A stretch of DNA of 5,544 bases from JAKACA01 sp050010115 (GCA_050010115.1 JBEKLQ010000166.1:1-5544), one strand, 5' to 3'; shown: positions 1 through 4,875, counted from the first letter of the stretch. Notes: generated by a model from the letters alone, not told the origin. Translations and numbers: made by a program.

Positions 1-1
1 G

Positions 2-442
2 CCAAAGTCCGACGAACCGGCCCACGAGGCCTGGGAACCGATGCTCCTCGAGGCGGGCTACCGGCTCGCCCTCTTCGACGGGCTCAATCGCTTCTATGCC
101 CACGCCGACGAGCCGGCGCTCTTGCAGACGCTCGCGATTCCGGCCAACGTGTTCGACGACTTCGTCCCGTACAGGTGGACGCGCCAAGTCGACCAGGCAC
201 AACAGTGGGCACACAGTCTGGAGGAAGCGCTCACCCAGGTGCAGCAGGAACGCGACCAGCTCTACGAGAGTGTGGCACGCGCATGCGCGACAGCCCGCGA
301 CGCGCAGGCTCACGTTGCGATCGCCGACGAGAGTACGGCGCGAGCGCTTGCCGAGGTTCACCGTGTTCGCACAGAACTGCACGCGCTGAGGGCGACCCGC
401 ACCTGCACAGAACTGCACGCGCTGAGGGCGACCCGCACCTAG
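2..442 (+). CDS. FkbM-family methyltransferase, C-terminal part (5' end outside window)
   Basis: The reading frame is open from the window edge, so the start codon lies upstream and only about 146 C-terminal residues are visible. The first segment has W-E-P-(M)-L-L-E-A-G-Y, then DGLNRFY, then PANVFDDF. These are the closing motifs of FkbM-type SAM-dependent methyltransferases, which usually O-methylate sugars or small metabolites. From about residue 60 of the visible part the protein becomes a Gln/Glu/Arg/Ala-rich heptad-like helix, probably a coiled coil. It ends in a 12-residue unit (RTELHALRATRT type) present twice because of a tandem DNA duplication. The Rossmann fold with the SAM site is outside the window. 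A glycosyltransferase start follows 24 nt downstream, which supports a role in surface-glycan or glycolipid decoration. Family assignment is good. The substrate is unknown. Confidence 0.8.
   Translation, partial: PKSDEPAHEAWEPMLLEAGYRLALFDGLNRFYAHADEPALLQTLAIPANVFDDFVPYRWTRQVDQAQQWAHSLEEALTQVQQERDQLYESVARACATARDAQAHVAIADESTARALAEVHRVRTELHALRATRTCTELHALRATRT
369..440 (+). repeat. Perfect 36-bp tandem duplication (two copies)
   Basis: Copies at 369-404 and 405-440 are identical over 36 bp. The unit is 12 codons, so the frame is kept and the encoded LHALRATRT segment is repeated. The second copy runs directly into the TAG stop at 440-442. Exact identity suggests a recent slippage or unequal-crossover event. 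It only lengthens the C-terminal helix of the methyltransferase. Confidence 0.95.
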
Positions 443-451
443 CGGCAACAT

Positions 452-459
452 TAGGAGGT
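452..459 (+). promoter_or_regulatory. Strong Shine-Dalgarno (TAGGAGGT) for the TTG start at 467
   Basis: TAGGAGGT lies 7 nt before a TTG codon at 467. It is close to the anti-Shine-Dalgarno complement and is the strongest ribosome binding site in this part of the window. It decides that the short frame at 467 is a true gene start rather than a chance ORF. Confidence 0.6.
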
Positions 460-466
460 GCCTGCC

Positions 467-526
467 TTGGCGGTCCTCATGGTGCCGTACTACGGCGTCC
501 CTGATGTCCTAGAACGCCGGGTCTAA
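467..526 (+). pseudogene. 5' fragment of a family 2 glycosyltransferase-like gene
   Basis: A TTG start with a near-perfect ribosome binding site opens a frame of 19 codons reading MAVLMVPYYGVPDVLERRV, then TAA. The V-x-x-PYYG-x-P-x-x-L-x-x-x-V pattern matches the first beta strand and following helix of GT-A glycosyltransferases of family 2 (typically VPYYGdpelL..aV.SvLaQt). The rest of a roughly 300-residue enzyme is missing. The frame closes where the convergent minus-strand gene begins (stop at 523), with a 4-nt overlap. The likely reading is a gene cut by a deletion or insertion junction near 520-526. It sits 24 nt after a methyltransferase gene, a common arrangement in glycan clusters. 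The peptide is short, so the family call is an inference from one motif plus context. Confidence 0.5.
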
Positions 527-855
527 GGCTCGACCACGACCCAGCCGCGGCGACGAAGCTCGGCGGCGAGCTGCTCGGCGGGCATACGGCGAATCGCCTG
601 CTCTTGGGCGGACAGCCTCGCGGCGGGTCTGGCGGCGGCAGGGGCGCTCCCGTTGTCGAACTGTGCGTCCTGCAGCCGGTCGATGAATGCCGTCGCCTCC
701 TCACGAGTGAACTTGCCGGCGGACTGGCGCTGTGTGAACCCCATTGGGCCGCGTGCGTCGCGGAAGTCGGTGTGGCCCGCGTCCTGGAGAAGAGCTAGAA
801 GCTCCTGCATCAGCCTCGCCGACGCCGGCGGGCCTGACTGTTGACCGAATGCCAT
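523..855 (-). CDS. Hypothetical protein, small (110 aa)
   Basis: I do not recognise this protein with certainty. The ATG at 855 gives 110 residues. A GTG at 921 in the same frame would add 22 residues of low-quality Arg/Ser-rich sequence, so I prefer 855, although neither has a clear ribosome binding site. Visible parts are a helix (ARLMQELLALLQDAGH), then a segment ending KFTREEATAFIDRLQD, a low-complexity Ala/Pro linker, and a C-terminal helix plus strand (MPAEQLAAELRRRGWVVVEP). The 'S-x-x-x-F/L-T-x-x-E-A-x-x-x-I-D-x-L' pattern resembles the C-terminal helical module of various phage and plasmid recombination or nuclease proteins, where it follows a larger catalytic domain. It could therefore be a detached C-terminal piece. 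It converges on the glycosyltransferase remnant. Coding is likely from its balanced helical composition. Function is unknown. Confidence 0.55.
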   Translation of the reverse strand: MAFGQQSGPPASARLMQELLALLQDAGHTDFRDARGPMGFTQRQSAGKFTREEATAFIDRLQDAQFDNGSAPAAARPAARLSAQEQAIRRMPAEQLAAELRRRGWVVVEP

Positions 856-1095
856 GGCCGACAGTCTCGCCGAAGTGGCGATGGAGCCGGTCCGCCAGCC
901 GCGCCGACTTTCCGGAGGCACACAGCGTCCCCAACGTCCGGCCGGGGACGCACACAGAACAACGGTGAAATCGCTCGAGTCCGCTCCCTCGGATGAGCGC
1001 GTAATCGGCGTCTCGAAAGGTCGGCCAGAACCAGCGCCCGAACCGGCGCCGGTGGGTCAGGGGAAACGTTGTAAATCTGACAACCCGTGGACCTT
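856..1095. other. Intergenic stretch with no gene recognised
   Basis: Several overlapping open frames run through here on both strands, but none reads as a recognisable protein or has a convincing ribosome binding site. It probably contains the 5' regions of the divergent genes on each side. No clear promoter hexamers or repeats were seen. Confidence 0.4.
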
Positions 1096-1552
1096 ATGGG
1101 AACGGCTTTCAATTCAAACCCCGCGGCCGACTTCACTCACGCCTGTGATCAGGGACTTCGCGGTCGTGAGCGCCGAAAAGACGTCGACGCCGGAGCCGCC
1201 CGGCGGATCCGACCTGGCAATCGACAGGTCCAGCGCCGACTCGGACGCGCTGACGTGGAGCGGCTCATTGCCGCGTACGAGGAAGGGAACTCCGTAGCCC
1301 AGCTTGTCGCCCGCTTCAACGTCAACCGCACCACGGTGCTCGCACATCTCGATCGCAACAGTGTTCCCTCGGCGGCAGACGGGCCCCAGGCTCAGCGCCG
1401 AGGATGTTGCACAGGCAGCAGGTCTCTATCGCGACGGGCTCTCACTCGCTGCGATCGGCCAACGATTCCGAGTCAACGCTTCCACGGTCGGCAAGGCACT
1501 TCGGCGAGCTGATGTGCAGATTCGCCCGAGACGCGGTTGGGCGAGCGCCTGA
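1096..1552 (+). pseudogene. Two-HTH DNA-binding protein (recombinase-tail type), split by a +1 frameshift
   Basis: Two halves lie in adjacent frames. In the first (to about 1368) a helix-turn-helix reads LGRADVERLIAAYEEGNSV, then AQLVARFNVNRTTVLAHL, ending N-S-V-P. In the second (from 1370) a matching unit reads RLSAEDVAQAAGLYRDGLSL, then AAIGQRFRVNASTVGKALRR, ending in IRPRRGW. Together they give the usual actinobacterial protein with two Hin/resolvase-like HTH units and an RPRRGW tail, a type often found near recombinases and mobile DNA. The joint is GTT-CCC-T-CGG: removing one T at 1369 restores a single frame. The start is uncertain (ATG 1096 or GTG 1087, an in-frame stop at 1078). No strong ribosome binding site is visible. 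The cause may be mutation, sequencing error or, less likely, programmed frameshifting at CCC-T. Confidence 0.75.
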
Positions 1553-1628
1553 GCTGGAGTTGGCTTGGGGCAGTGAGCTGGAAGACGGCCTCTCGTGTCT
1601 GGGGCCGCCGACGGACGTGGCACAACGA

Positions 1629-1657
1629 GCTGGCGGTTGGGAATCCCGCCCGCCAGC
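1629..1657. repeat. Hairpin with 8-bp stem and internal loop
   Basis: GCTGGCGG (1629-1636) pairs perfectly with CCGCCAGC (1650-1657). Inside, GGG (1639-1641) and CCC (1645-1647) can form a short upper stem across TT/GC internal-loop bases with an AAT loop. It lies about 80 bp after the HTH gene stop. It may be a terminator-like or transposon-associated structure. No poly-T follows. Confidence 0.5.
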
Positions 1658-1715
1658 CCACACGATGAGCATTGCGGGGGAGCCCGTTGACTGATCGGAA
1701 AAGGAGTCGTAAGAG

Positions 1716-1826
1716 GTGAGTGACTTGGGCGCGCCTGTCCAGGGGTGCGGGGCAGAGCCCCGCTCGGGACGGAGTCCCGATGTTCACGCCGCTGGGCTAA
1801 GTGTGACGGTGTGGCCGAGTGCTTGA
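1716..1826 (+). CDS. Possible short ORF (36 aa) with good ribosome binding site
   Basis: AAGGAG at 1701-1706 precedes a GTG at 1716 by 9 nt, opening a 36-codon frame (MSDLGAPVQGCGAEPRSG and onward, ending VTVWPSA) that stops at 1824-1826. The frame runs through the two tandem hairpins and into the antisense of the IS110-type transposase end. A likely reading is a real gene start whose remainder was replaced by insertion-sequence DNA. A chance ribosome binding site is also possible. The peptide resembles no family I recognise. Confidence 0.25.
   Translation: MSDLGAPVQGCGAEPRSGRSPDVHAAGLSVTVWPSA
1747..1780. repeat. Two abutting perfect hairpins, 7-bp stems with 3-nt loops
   Basis: The first hairpin is GCGGGGC-AGA-GCCCCGC (1747-1763). 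The second is TCGGGAC-GGA-GTCCCGA (1764-1780). They are contiguous with no spacer and each has a perfect 7-bp stem. They begin 3 nt beyond the stop codon of the minus-strand transposase remnant (1784). Possible roles are a bidirectional terminator, the insertion-site palindrome of an IS110/IS1111-type element, or part of its end structure. The stems are directly visible and the role is inferred. Confidence 0.8.
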
Positions 1827-1924
1827 AGCTGGCGAACGAGATCTCGGGCGCGGCGTTCCTTGTTGATGCGTCGTTCGTAGAAGTCAGGACCGAGGTCGAC
1901 GAAGCGAACTTCTTGGTCTGTCGT
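1784..1924 (-). pseudogene. IS110-type transposase, C-terminal remnant
   Basis: The last about 45 codons read TDQEVRFVDLGPDFYERRIN, then KERRARDLVRQLQALGHTV, ending TLSPAA and a TGA stop. The F-x-DLGPDFY-x-RR block followed by R-x-L-x-x-LGH/Y-x-VTL-x-PAA is the typical C-terminus of actinobacterial IS110-family DEDD transposases, after the Transposase_20 domain. Upstream the frame stays open but becomes Arg/Ser/His-rich noise with no DEDD or Transposase_20 similarity, so about 90 percent of the gene is missing. The remnant is antisense to the upstream flank of the diguanylate cyclase gene. IS110 is the best fit from memory of the family; another DDE or DEDD family with a similar tail is possible. 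Confidence 0.6.
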
Positions 1925-2104
1925 TGACTTCGGGTGGCACGGAGATGCTCGCCCATGCCTCGTGGCCGGCTTGGTTCTCGCTACGTGAGTCTCCTCGTCT
2001 GCGACGAGGCCGTAACACTCGCGCCCACGCGCGCTCCTCCGGCGTCTCGGGCGGGCGTTTTGACTGCTGCCGACGCGAAAGCCAGCTCCAAAACGCCGAC
2101 GACT

Positions 2105-2108
2105 AGGG
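2105..2108 (+). promoter_or_regulatory. AGGG ribosome binding site deciding the GGDEF gene start
   Basis: AGGG lies 8 nt upstream of a GTG at 2117. No comparable site precedes the upstream in-frame candidates at 1934 or 2108, so 2117 is the preferred start. Confidence 0.4.
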
Positions 2109-2116
2109 TGTTGTCC

Positions 2117-3061
2117 GTGAGCCAGCACGGCAGTGCGGTGGTCATCAGGCAATGGTGGTCCTCCTGGCGCGAGTCTGCCGACTCGGAGCGGTCCCATTGG
2201 CCGGCTGCGGAGGCACTAGCACTTGTCCGTGTCTTGCTGGGCGAGGCGCCAGGTACCCGACCCGAGGACCAACCACACGAGGCGCGACGCAACGAGGCGC
2301 TCTGGATCGCTCTCAGCAGCGCGGCAAGACGATGGGCGCTAACGATGCCCTCGATCGGGACGCTTATTCGCCATCTGAGCATCCTGCGAAGAATCCTCAT
2401 CGCCACAGCTGAGGACAGAGAGACGATCTCCCAGCTGTCGGAACTGCTCGACCTGGCCCTCGTGGTCGCCGTCGAGGAGCTAGTGGCAGGACTTGAGGGC
2501 GAGGCCATGCACGACCCACTGACGGGTGCGGGGAACAGGCGTTGGCTCAATACGGCGGCAGCGGCCGCAATCGACAGGGCTGCCCAGTCGAGCGAACCCA
2601 TCTGCGTGGTGGCTATCGACCTGGACGGGCTTAAACGGATCAACGACAAACATGGTCACAACGCTGGCGACGAGGCGATCAAGCGCCTTGTCGCCGCTCT
2701 CGTGGCGGCGGCGAGAGGTACAGATCAGGTGTTTCGTATCGGTGGAGACGAATTCGTCGTCCTCCTGCCGTCGTGCAAGCGGCACGGCGCGGAGGTCTAC
2801 TTGAAGCGAGTCGAGGACTTCCTTCCTCCGAAGTTCAGCTACGGGATCGCTGACACAACCGAGGGAAAGAGAACGCTTGAGTCGCTACTTCAGCTGGCGG
2901 ATGAGCGTCTCTACGCGAAACGCAGCGTCGACCCCAATCGCGTCGATCGTGACGCTCCCGTACCGGCGGCGCCAGGCGTCGTGTCGACGCGGGGTGACAG
3001 CAAACGGGCAAGTGCCGACAGACGCAAGCAAGAAAAAGGGTCGCACAGTCCCGTTCGGTAG
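2117..3061 (+). CDS. GGDEF-domain diguanylate cyclase
   Basis: This is a 314-residue protein predicted to condense two GTP into cyclic di-GMP in the cytoplasm. Residues 1-130 form an all-helical region (QWWSSWRE, then helices around MPSIGTLIRHLSILRR and SELLDLALVVAVEELVAGL) with no transmembrane segment. It is reminiscent of helical sensor or dimerisation modules, but I cannot name it. The GGDEF domain follows: DPLTGAGNRR (133-142), metal-site DLDGLKRIND (168-177), GHNAGDE, then an intact GGDEF at 209-213. RGTD at 200-203, five residues before GGDEF, fits the RxxD inhibitory I-site, so product feedback is likely. F-S-Y-G-I and LADERLYAKR (260-269) complete the domain. The last 45 residues are basic and probably disordered. 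An upstream start at 1934 would add 61 low-quality residues over insertion-sequence DNA and is rejected. It converges on the IS3 element. Confidence 0.9.
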   Translation: MSQHGSAVVIRQWWSSWRESADSERSHWPAAEALALVRVLLGEAPGTRPEDQPHEARRNEALWIALSSAARRWALTMPSIGTLIRHLSILRRILIATAEDRETISQLSELLDLALVVAVEELVAGLEGEAMHDPLTGAGNRRWLNTAAAAAIDRAAQSSEPICVVAIDLDGLKRINDKHGHNAGDEAIKRLVAALVAAARGTDQVFRIGGDEFVVLLPSCKRHGAEVYLKRVEDFLPPKFSYGIADTTEGKRTLESLLQLADERLYAKRSVDPNRVDRDAPVPAAPGVVSTRGDSKRASADRRKQEKGSHSPVR

Positions 3062-3082
3062 GTGAGTCTGGCAGATTAGTCA

Positions 3083-3379
3083 CTATGACCTGGCGGCCAC
3101 CCTCGAAAGATGAAATGCTGGCGGGCGGCTGTCGGGTGTGGTCGCCAAGTTCTCCTTTCTAGTCTCGCTCTCGCCGGTGTGCTGAGCGAAACGCTTGGCC
3201 TTGAAACGTCGTTCTCCAGCCGATGGGTCGCGATTCTCGTGCATGCTGTCGGGGTGGACCGGGCCGGCTGGTATCGCCGACAACCGCTTGAGCGAACCGC
3301 CGCCGCGACCAGAACGGGTTGCCAGCGCCGCCGTGGTGCCGACGATCGGGCTGAGCTCGTGAACAGCGGTCTCGATCAT
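3083..3379 (-). pseudogene. IS3-family transposase OrfB, N-terminal remnant
   Basis: The ATG at 3379 overlaps the orfA stop in an ATGA (3376-3379), the usual coupling or frameshift point of IS3 elements. The first about 45 residues (MIETAVHELSPIVGTTAALA, then SLKRLSAIPAGPV and HENRDPSA) match the start of actinobacterial IS3 OrfB proteins. From about 3240 onward the frame no longer resembles the family. The integrase core with its DDE triad is absent, so about 300 residues are lost. The remaining frame runs out 21 bp from the diguanylate cyclase stop. It cannot encode an active transposase. Confidence 0.7.
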
Positions 3380-3822
3380 TTCGTCTCGCCGTTGTCCGCT
3401 GTGCTGTCTGTAGCGAGTTGCTCCAACAGCGCGGAAAGTTTTCCCTGGATCTCGACGACCCGTCGTGACTTGTCGAGCTCGGACCCGAGCCGGTGCACCT
3501 CGCGCTTCAGACGGGCGATCTCTCGATCACGAGGATCGTCCTTCGGGCGACCCGGCGTTCTCGCGAGCGCCGCCTCGGCTCCCTTATCCCGTTGTTGGCG
3601 CCAGGTCGTGATCAACGATGAGTACAAGCCTTCACGCCGCAGCATCGCTCCGCGGGCGGATCGGTCGAGTGCGTCGTACTCGGCGAGGACCTTTGCCTTG
3701 TACTTGGCCGAGAACTGCCGTCTGCCCGCAGAACGCTCGGGGACCTCGGGATCTGGTGTCGTGTCGTCCATCGCACCGAAAGCCTGGCGCGTCTTTACGT
3801 CGTGGTCGATTGTCGTGTTCAT
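3376..3822 (-). CDS. IS3-family transposase OrfA
   Basis: This 148-residue protein is of normal length for OrfA of this group. An N-terminal leader is followed by the HTH_Tnp_1-type DNA-binding domain (RRQFSAKYKAKVLAEYDAL, then GAMLRREGLYSSLITTWRQQ, about residues 34-78). A linker reads GRPKDDPRDREIARLKRE, and the C-terminus is a leucine-zipper-like helix (VHRLGSELDKSRR, then VVEIQGKLSALLEQLA). OrfA binds the element ends and regulates transposition. Active transposase normally needs fusion to OrfB, which is truncated here, so the protein is probably a relic or a repressor at most. A hairpin covers its ribosome binding site. The gene lies immediately downstream of, and in the same direction as, the broken tcmP frame. 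Confidence 0.88.
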   Translation of the reverse strand: MNTTIDHDVKTRQAFGAMDDTTPDPEVPERSAGRRQFSAKYKAKVLAEYDALDRSARGAMLRREGLYSSLITTWRQQRDKGAEAALARTPGRPKDDPRDREIARLKREVHRLGSELDKSRRVVEIQGKLSALLEQLATDSTADNGETK

Positions 3823-3823
3823 G

Positions 3824-3840
3824 GGAGAAGTTCCTTCTCC
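3824..3840 (-). promoter_or_regulatory. Hairpin over the orfA ribosome binding site
   Basis: On the minus strand GGAGAAG-GAA-CTTCTCC forms a perfect 7-bp stem with a 3-nt loop ending one base before the ATG at 3822. The purine-rich GGAGAAGGA inside it is the only plausible Shine-Dalgarno. Folding would hide it, which is known in several insertion sequences as protection against activation by read-through transcription. The stem is seen; the regulatory role is inferred. Confidence 0.5.
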
Positions 3841-3846
3841 GCCCTC

Positions 3847-4008
3847 TCAGCTCAGTGATTTGCCAAAGCGAACCGTCTCACCGAAGGTTGACACAGAGGG
3901 GTAGACGGTGGCACCGGCCTTCTGGGAGGCAGTAGTGAACGCGGCAAGGTACTTCCGAAGGACATCCAGTTTCGCCTCGGTCCAGTAGCCGCCCCAATCG
4001 GTGGTCAC
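3847..4008 (-). pseudogene. tcmP: Three-Cys-motif partner protein (TcmP), N-terminal fragment
   Basis: The GTG at 4008 overlaps the stop of the DUF5131 gene as GTGA (4005-4008), indicating translational coupling. The product is 53 residues. Residues 1-36 (DWGGYWTEAKLDVLRKYLAA, then FTTASQKAGATVY) match the conserved beginning of TcmP-type proteins, where W-x-x-K-x-x-I/V-L-x-x-YL is followed by a strand reading about VYIDxFAG. The expected DxFAG never appears. After TVY (about 3901) the frame reads PSVSTFGETVRFGKSLS and stops, over what looks like the IS3 terminus. TcmP proteins are normally several hundred residues. The family is annotated by its co-occurrence with three-Cys-motif proteins. 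Its biochemical role is, to my knowledge, not established. The fragment is most likely inactive. Confidence 0.65.
3873..3893 (-). mobile_element. Candidate terminal end of the IS3 element
   Basis: Reading on the minus strand, the sequence from 3893 begins TGTCAACCTTCGGTGAGACGG. The TG start and purine/pyrimidine pattern suit an IS3-family end. It lies about 70 bp before orfA and just after the point (about 3901) where TcmP similarity stops. No convincing partner inverted repeat is found beyond orfB. The far end is probably lost, so the exact boundary is uncertain by several bases. Confidence 0.4.
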
Positions 4009-4760
4009 GCCGCAGCTCGGGCTGCGATTCTCGGCATGTCGTTCCAGGTCCGCCCGTCGAGCTCCCGGCCTCCCGCCTTCGGCGTCCTGCCGCCCCATTG
4101 CTTGAAGAAGAACGCAACCTCGTCGGCGGCGCATTGGTCCCTGATATCGGACACCCATTCAGGACTCAGTGGCCGCGCTCTGGCGCCGCTCTCGCCTCCG
4201 ACGATTACCCAATGAATCCCGTCGAGGCGGAGACTGGGCACGGGTCCAAGGAGCGGCTCGATCGAAAGGAACCGCACCGCGGCGGGGACCTGCCGTAGGT
4301 GGTCGGCTCGGAAAGCGTACCTGTCGTTCTCGATGCTCACCCCCATCCACAGGTTCGCCGGCCAGGTGAGCTTGCCGGCCAACCGGACTAGCCGGCGGGA
4401 CCGCTTCGTGAGCACCTGGTAGACGTGCTGTGGCGTGTCGCTCATGACGTCGAAAACCCGCTCGATGAACTCGACCGGCACCGCTTCGTGGAAGAGATCG
4501 CTCATCGAGTTGACGAACACGGTCCTCGGCGTCGTCCATCTCCTCGGCAAGTTGAGAGCATCAGGGTGAAGGGTGACAGCGAATCCCGGTCCGGACGTCT
4601 TGGCGTTGCCGTCATGCTGGTACTTCTCGACTCCCATTGCCTTGAGGCGCTTGGCCAGCGTGAGGGCGTAGCAGTGGTCGCAGCCGGGCGAAGTGCGGTC
4701 GCATCCGGTCGTGGGATTCCACGTCGCCTCGGTCCACTCGATGGAGGTCTTGTCCGCCAT
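4005..4760 (-). CDS. DUF5131 / phage Gp37-Gp68 family protein (three-Cys motif, radical SAM-like)
   Basis: This is a 251-residue protein of full family length. MADKTSIEWTEATWNPTTGC is the classic family start, which fixes the ATG at 4760; a longer frame to 4847 adds 29 unsupported residues. Cys20, Cys27 and Cys30 form C-x6-C-x2-C, the three-Cys motif thought to bind an iron-sulfur cluster as in radical SAM enzymes, though the spacing differs from CxxxCxxC. Other family blocks are all present: FVNSMSDLFH (82-91), VYQVLTKR (113-120), GVSIEN (140-145), FLSIEPLLG (164-172), WVIVGGESG (184-192), FFFKQWG (217-223) and the C-terminal GRELDGRTWNDMP. The family occurs in phages, plasmids and islands. 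Its reaction is unknown. It overlaps tcmP by 4 nt, its usual partner. No damage is seen in this gene. Confidence 0.93.
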   Translation of the reverse strand: MADKTSIEWTEATWNPTTGCDRTSPGCDHCYALTLAKRLKAMGVEKYQHDGNAKTSGPGFAVTLHPDALNLPRRWTTPRTVFVNSMSDLFHEAVPVEFIERVFDVMSDTPQHVYQVLTKRSRRLVRLAGKLTWPANLWMGVSIENDRYAFRADHLRQVPAAVRFLSIEPLLGPVPSLRLDGIHWVIVGGESGARARPLSPEWVSDIRDQCAADEVAFFFKQWGGRTPKAGGRELDGRTWNDMPRIAARAAA

Positions 4761-4806
4761 CAAATCATCAGCCTCACCAGCAACATGCCGCACATCGTAG
4801 GCCGTG

Positions 4807-4835
4807 GGTGTAACAGGTGTGGGTTGCCGGTCCAA
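4807..4835 (-). promoter_or_regulatory. Weak candidate promoter for the DUF5131-tcmP operon
   Basis: On the minus strand TTGGAC (4835-4830) and TACACC (4812-4807) are separated by 17 nt and lie 47 nt before the ATG at 4760. The -35 box is fair and the -10 box is weak. It is the best sigma-70-like pair I found by eye upstream of the gene. Confidence 0.22.
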
Positions 4836-4875
4836 CGAGACAGCCACGCGATCATCGCCTGCGAGTCGCCGGCCC

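Larger units (their letters stand above)
1553..1783. other. Intergenic region rich in inverted repeats
   Basis: No protein gene of normal size is recognised. It holds an 8-bp-stem hairpin (1629-1657), a strong Shine-Dalgarno-like AAGGAG (1701-1706) before a GTG, and two adjacent perfect hairpins (1747-1780) next to the IS110-type remnant. There is no T-tract, so classic intrinsic terminators are not evident. Confidence 0.6.

Noticed and set aside
1809..1832. tRNA-like string GTGGCCGAGTGCTTGAAGC resembling a Leu/Ser tRNA D-arm
   Set aside because: No acceptor stem, anticodon arm or GGTTCGA T-arm follows. On the minus strand the same bases encode the conserved LGHTVTL end of the IS110-type transposase.
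1934..2116. Upstream extension of the diguanylate cyclase frame to 1934
   Set aside because: The extra 61 residues are Arg/Ala/Pro-rich with no motif and lie over the flank of the transposase remnant. The GTG at 2117 has the only reasonable ribosome binding site.
1981..2649. Minus-strand open frame of 222 codons
   Set aside because: It lies antisense to the GGDEF gene and has a Ser/Ala/Arg-rich composition without motifs.
3172..3203. Possible partner inverted repeat for the IS3 end (CTCGCCGGTGTGCTGAGCG region)
   Set aside because: Similarity to the end at 3873-3893 needs several gaps and the terminal TG is missing. This is not better than chance by eye.
3110..3904. Plus-strand open frame of 264 codons
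   Set aside because: It is antisense to the IS3 orfA, whose minus-strand product is clearly recognisable. The plus-strand product is Ser/Arg-rich shadow sequence.
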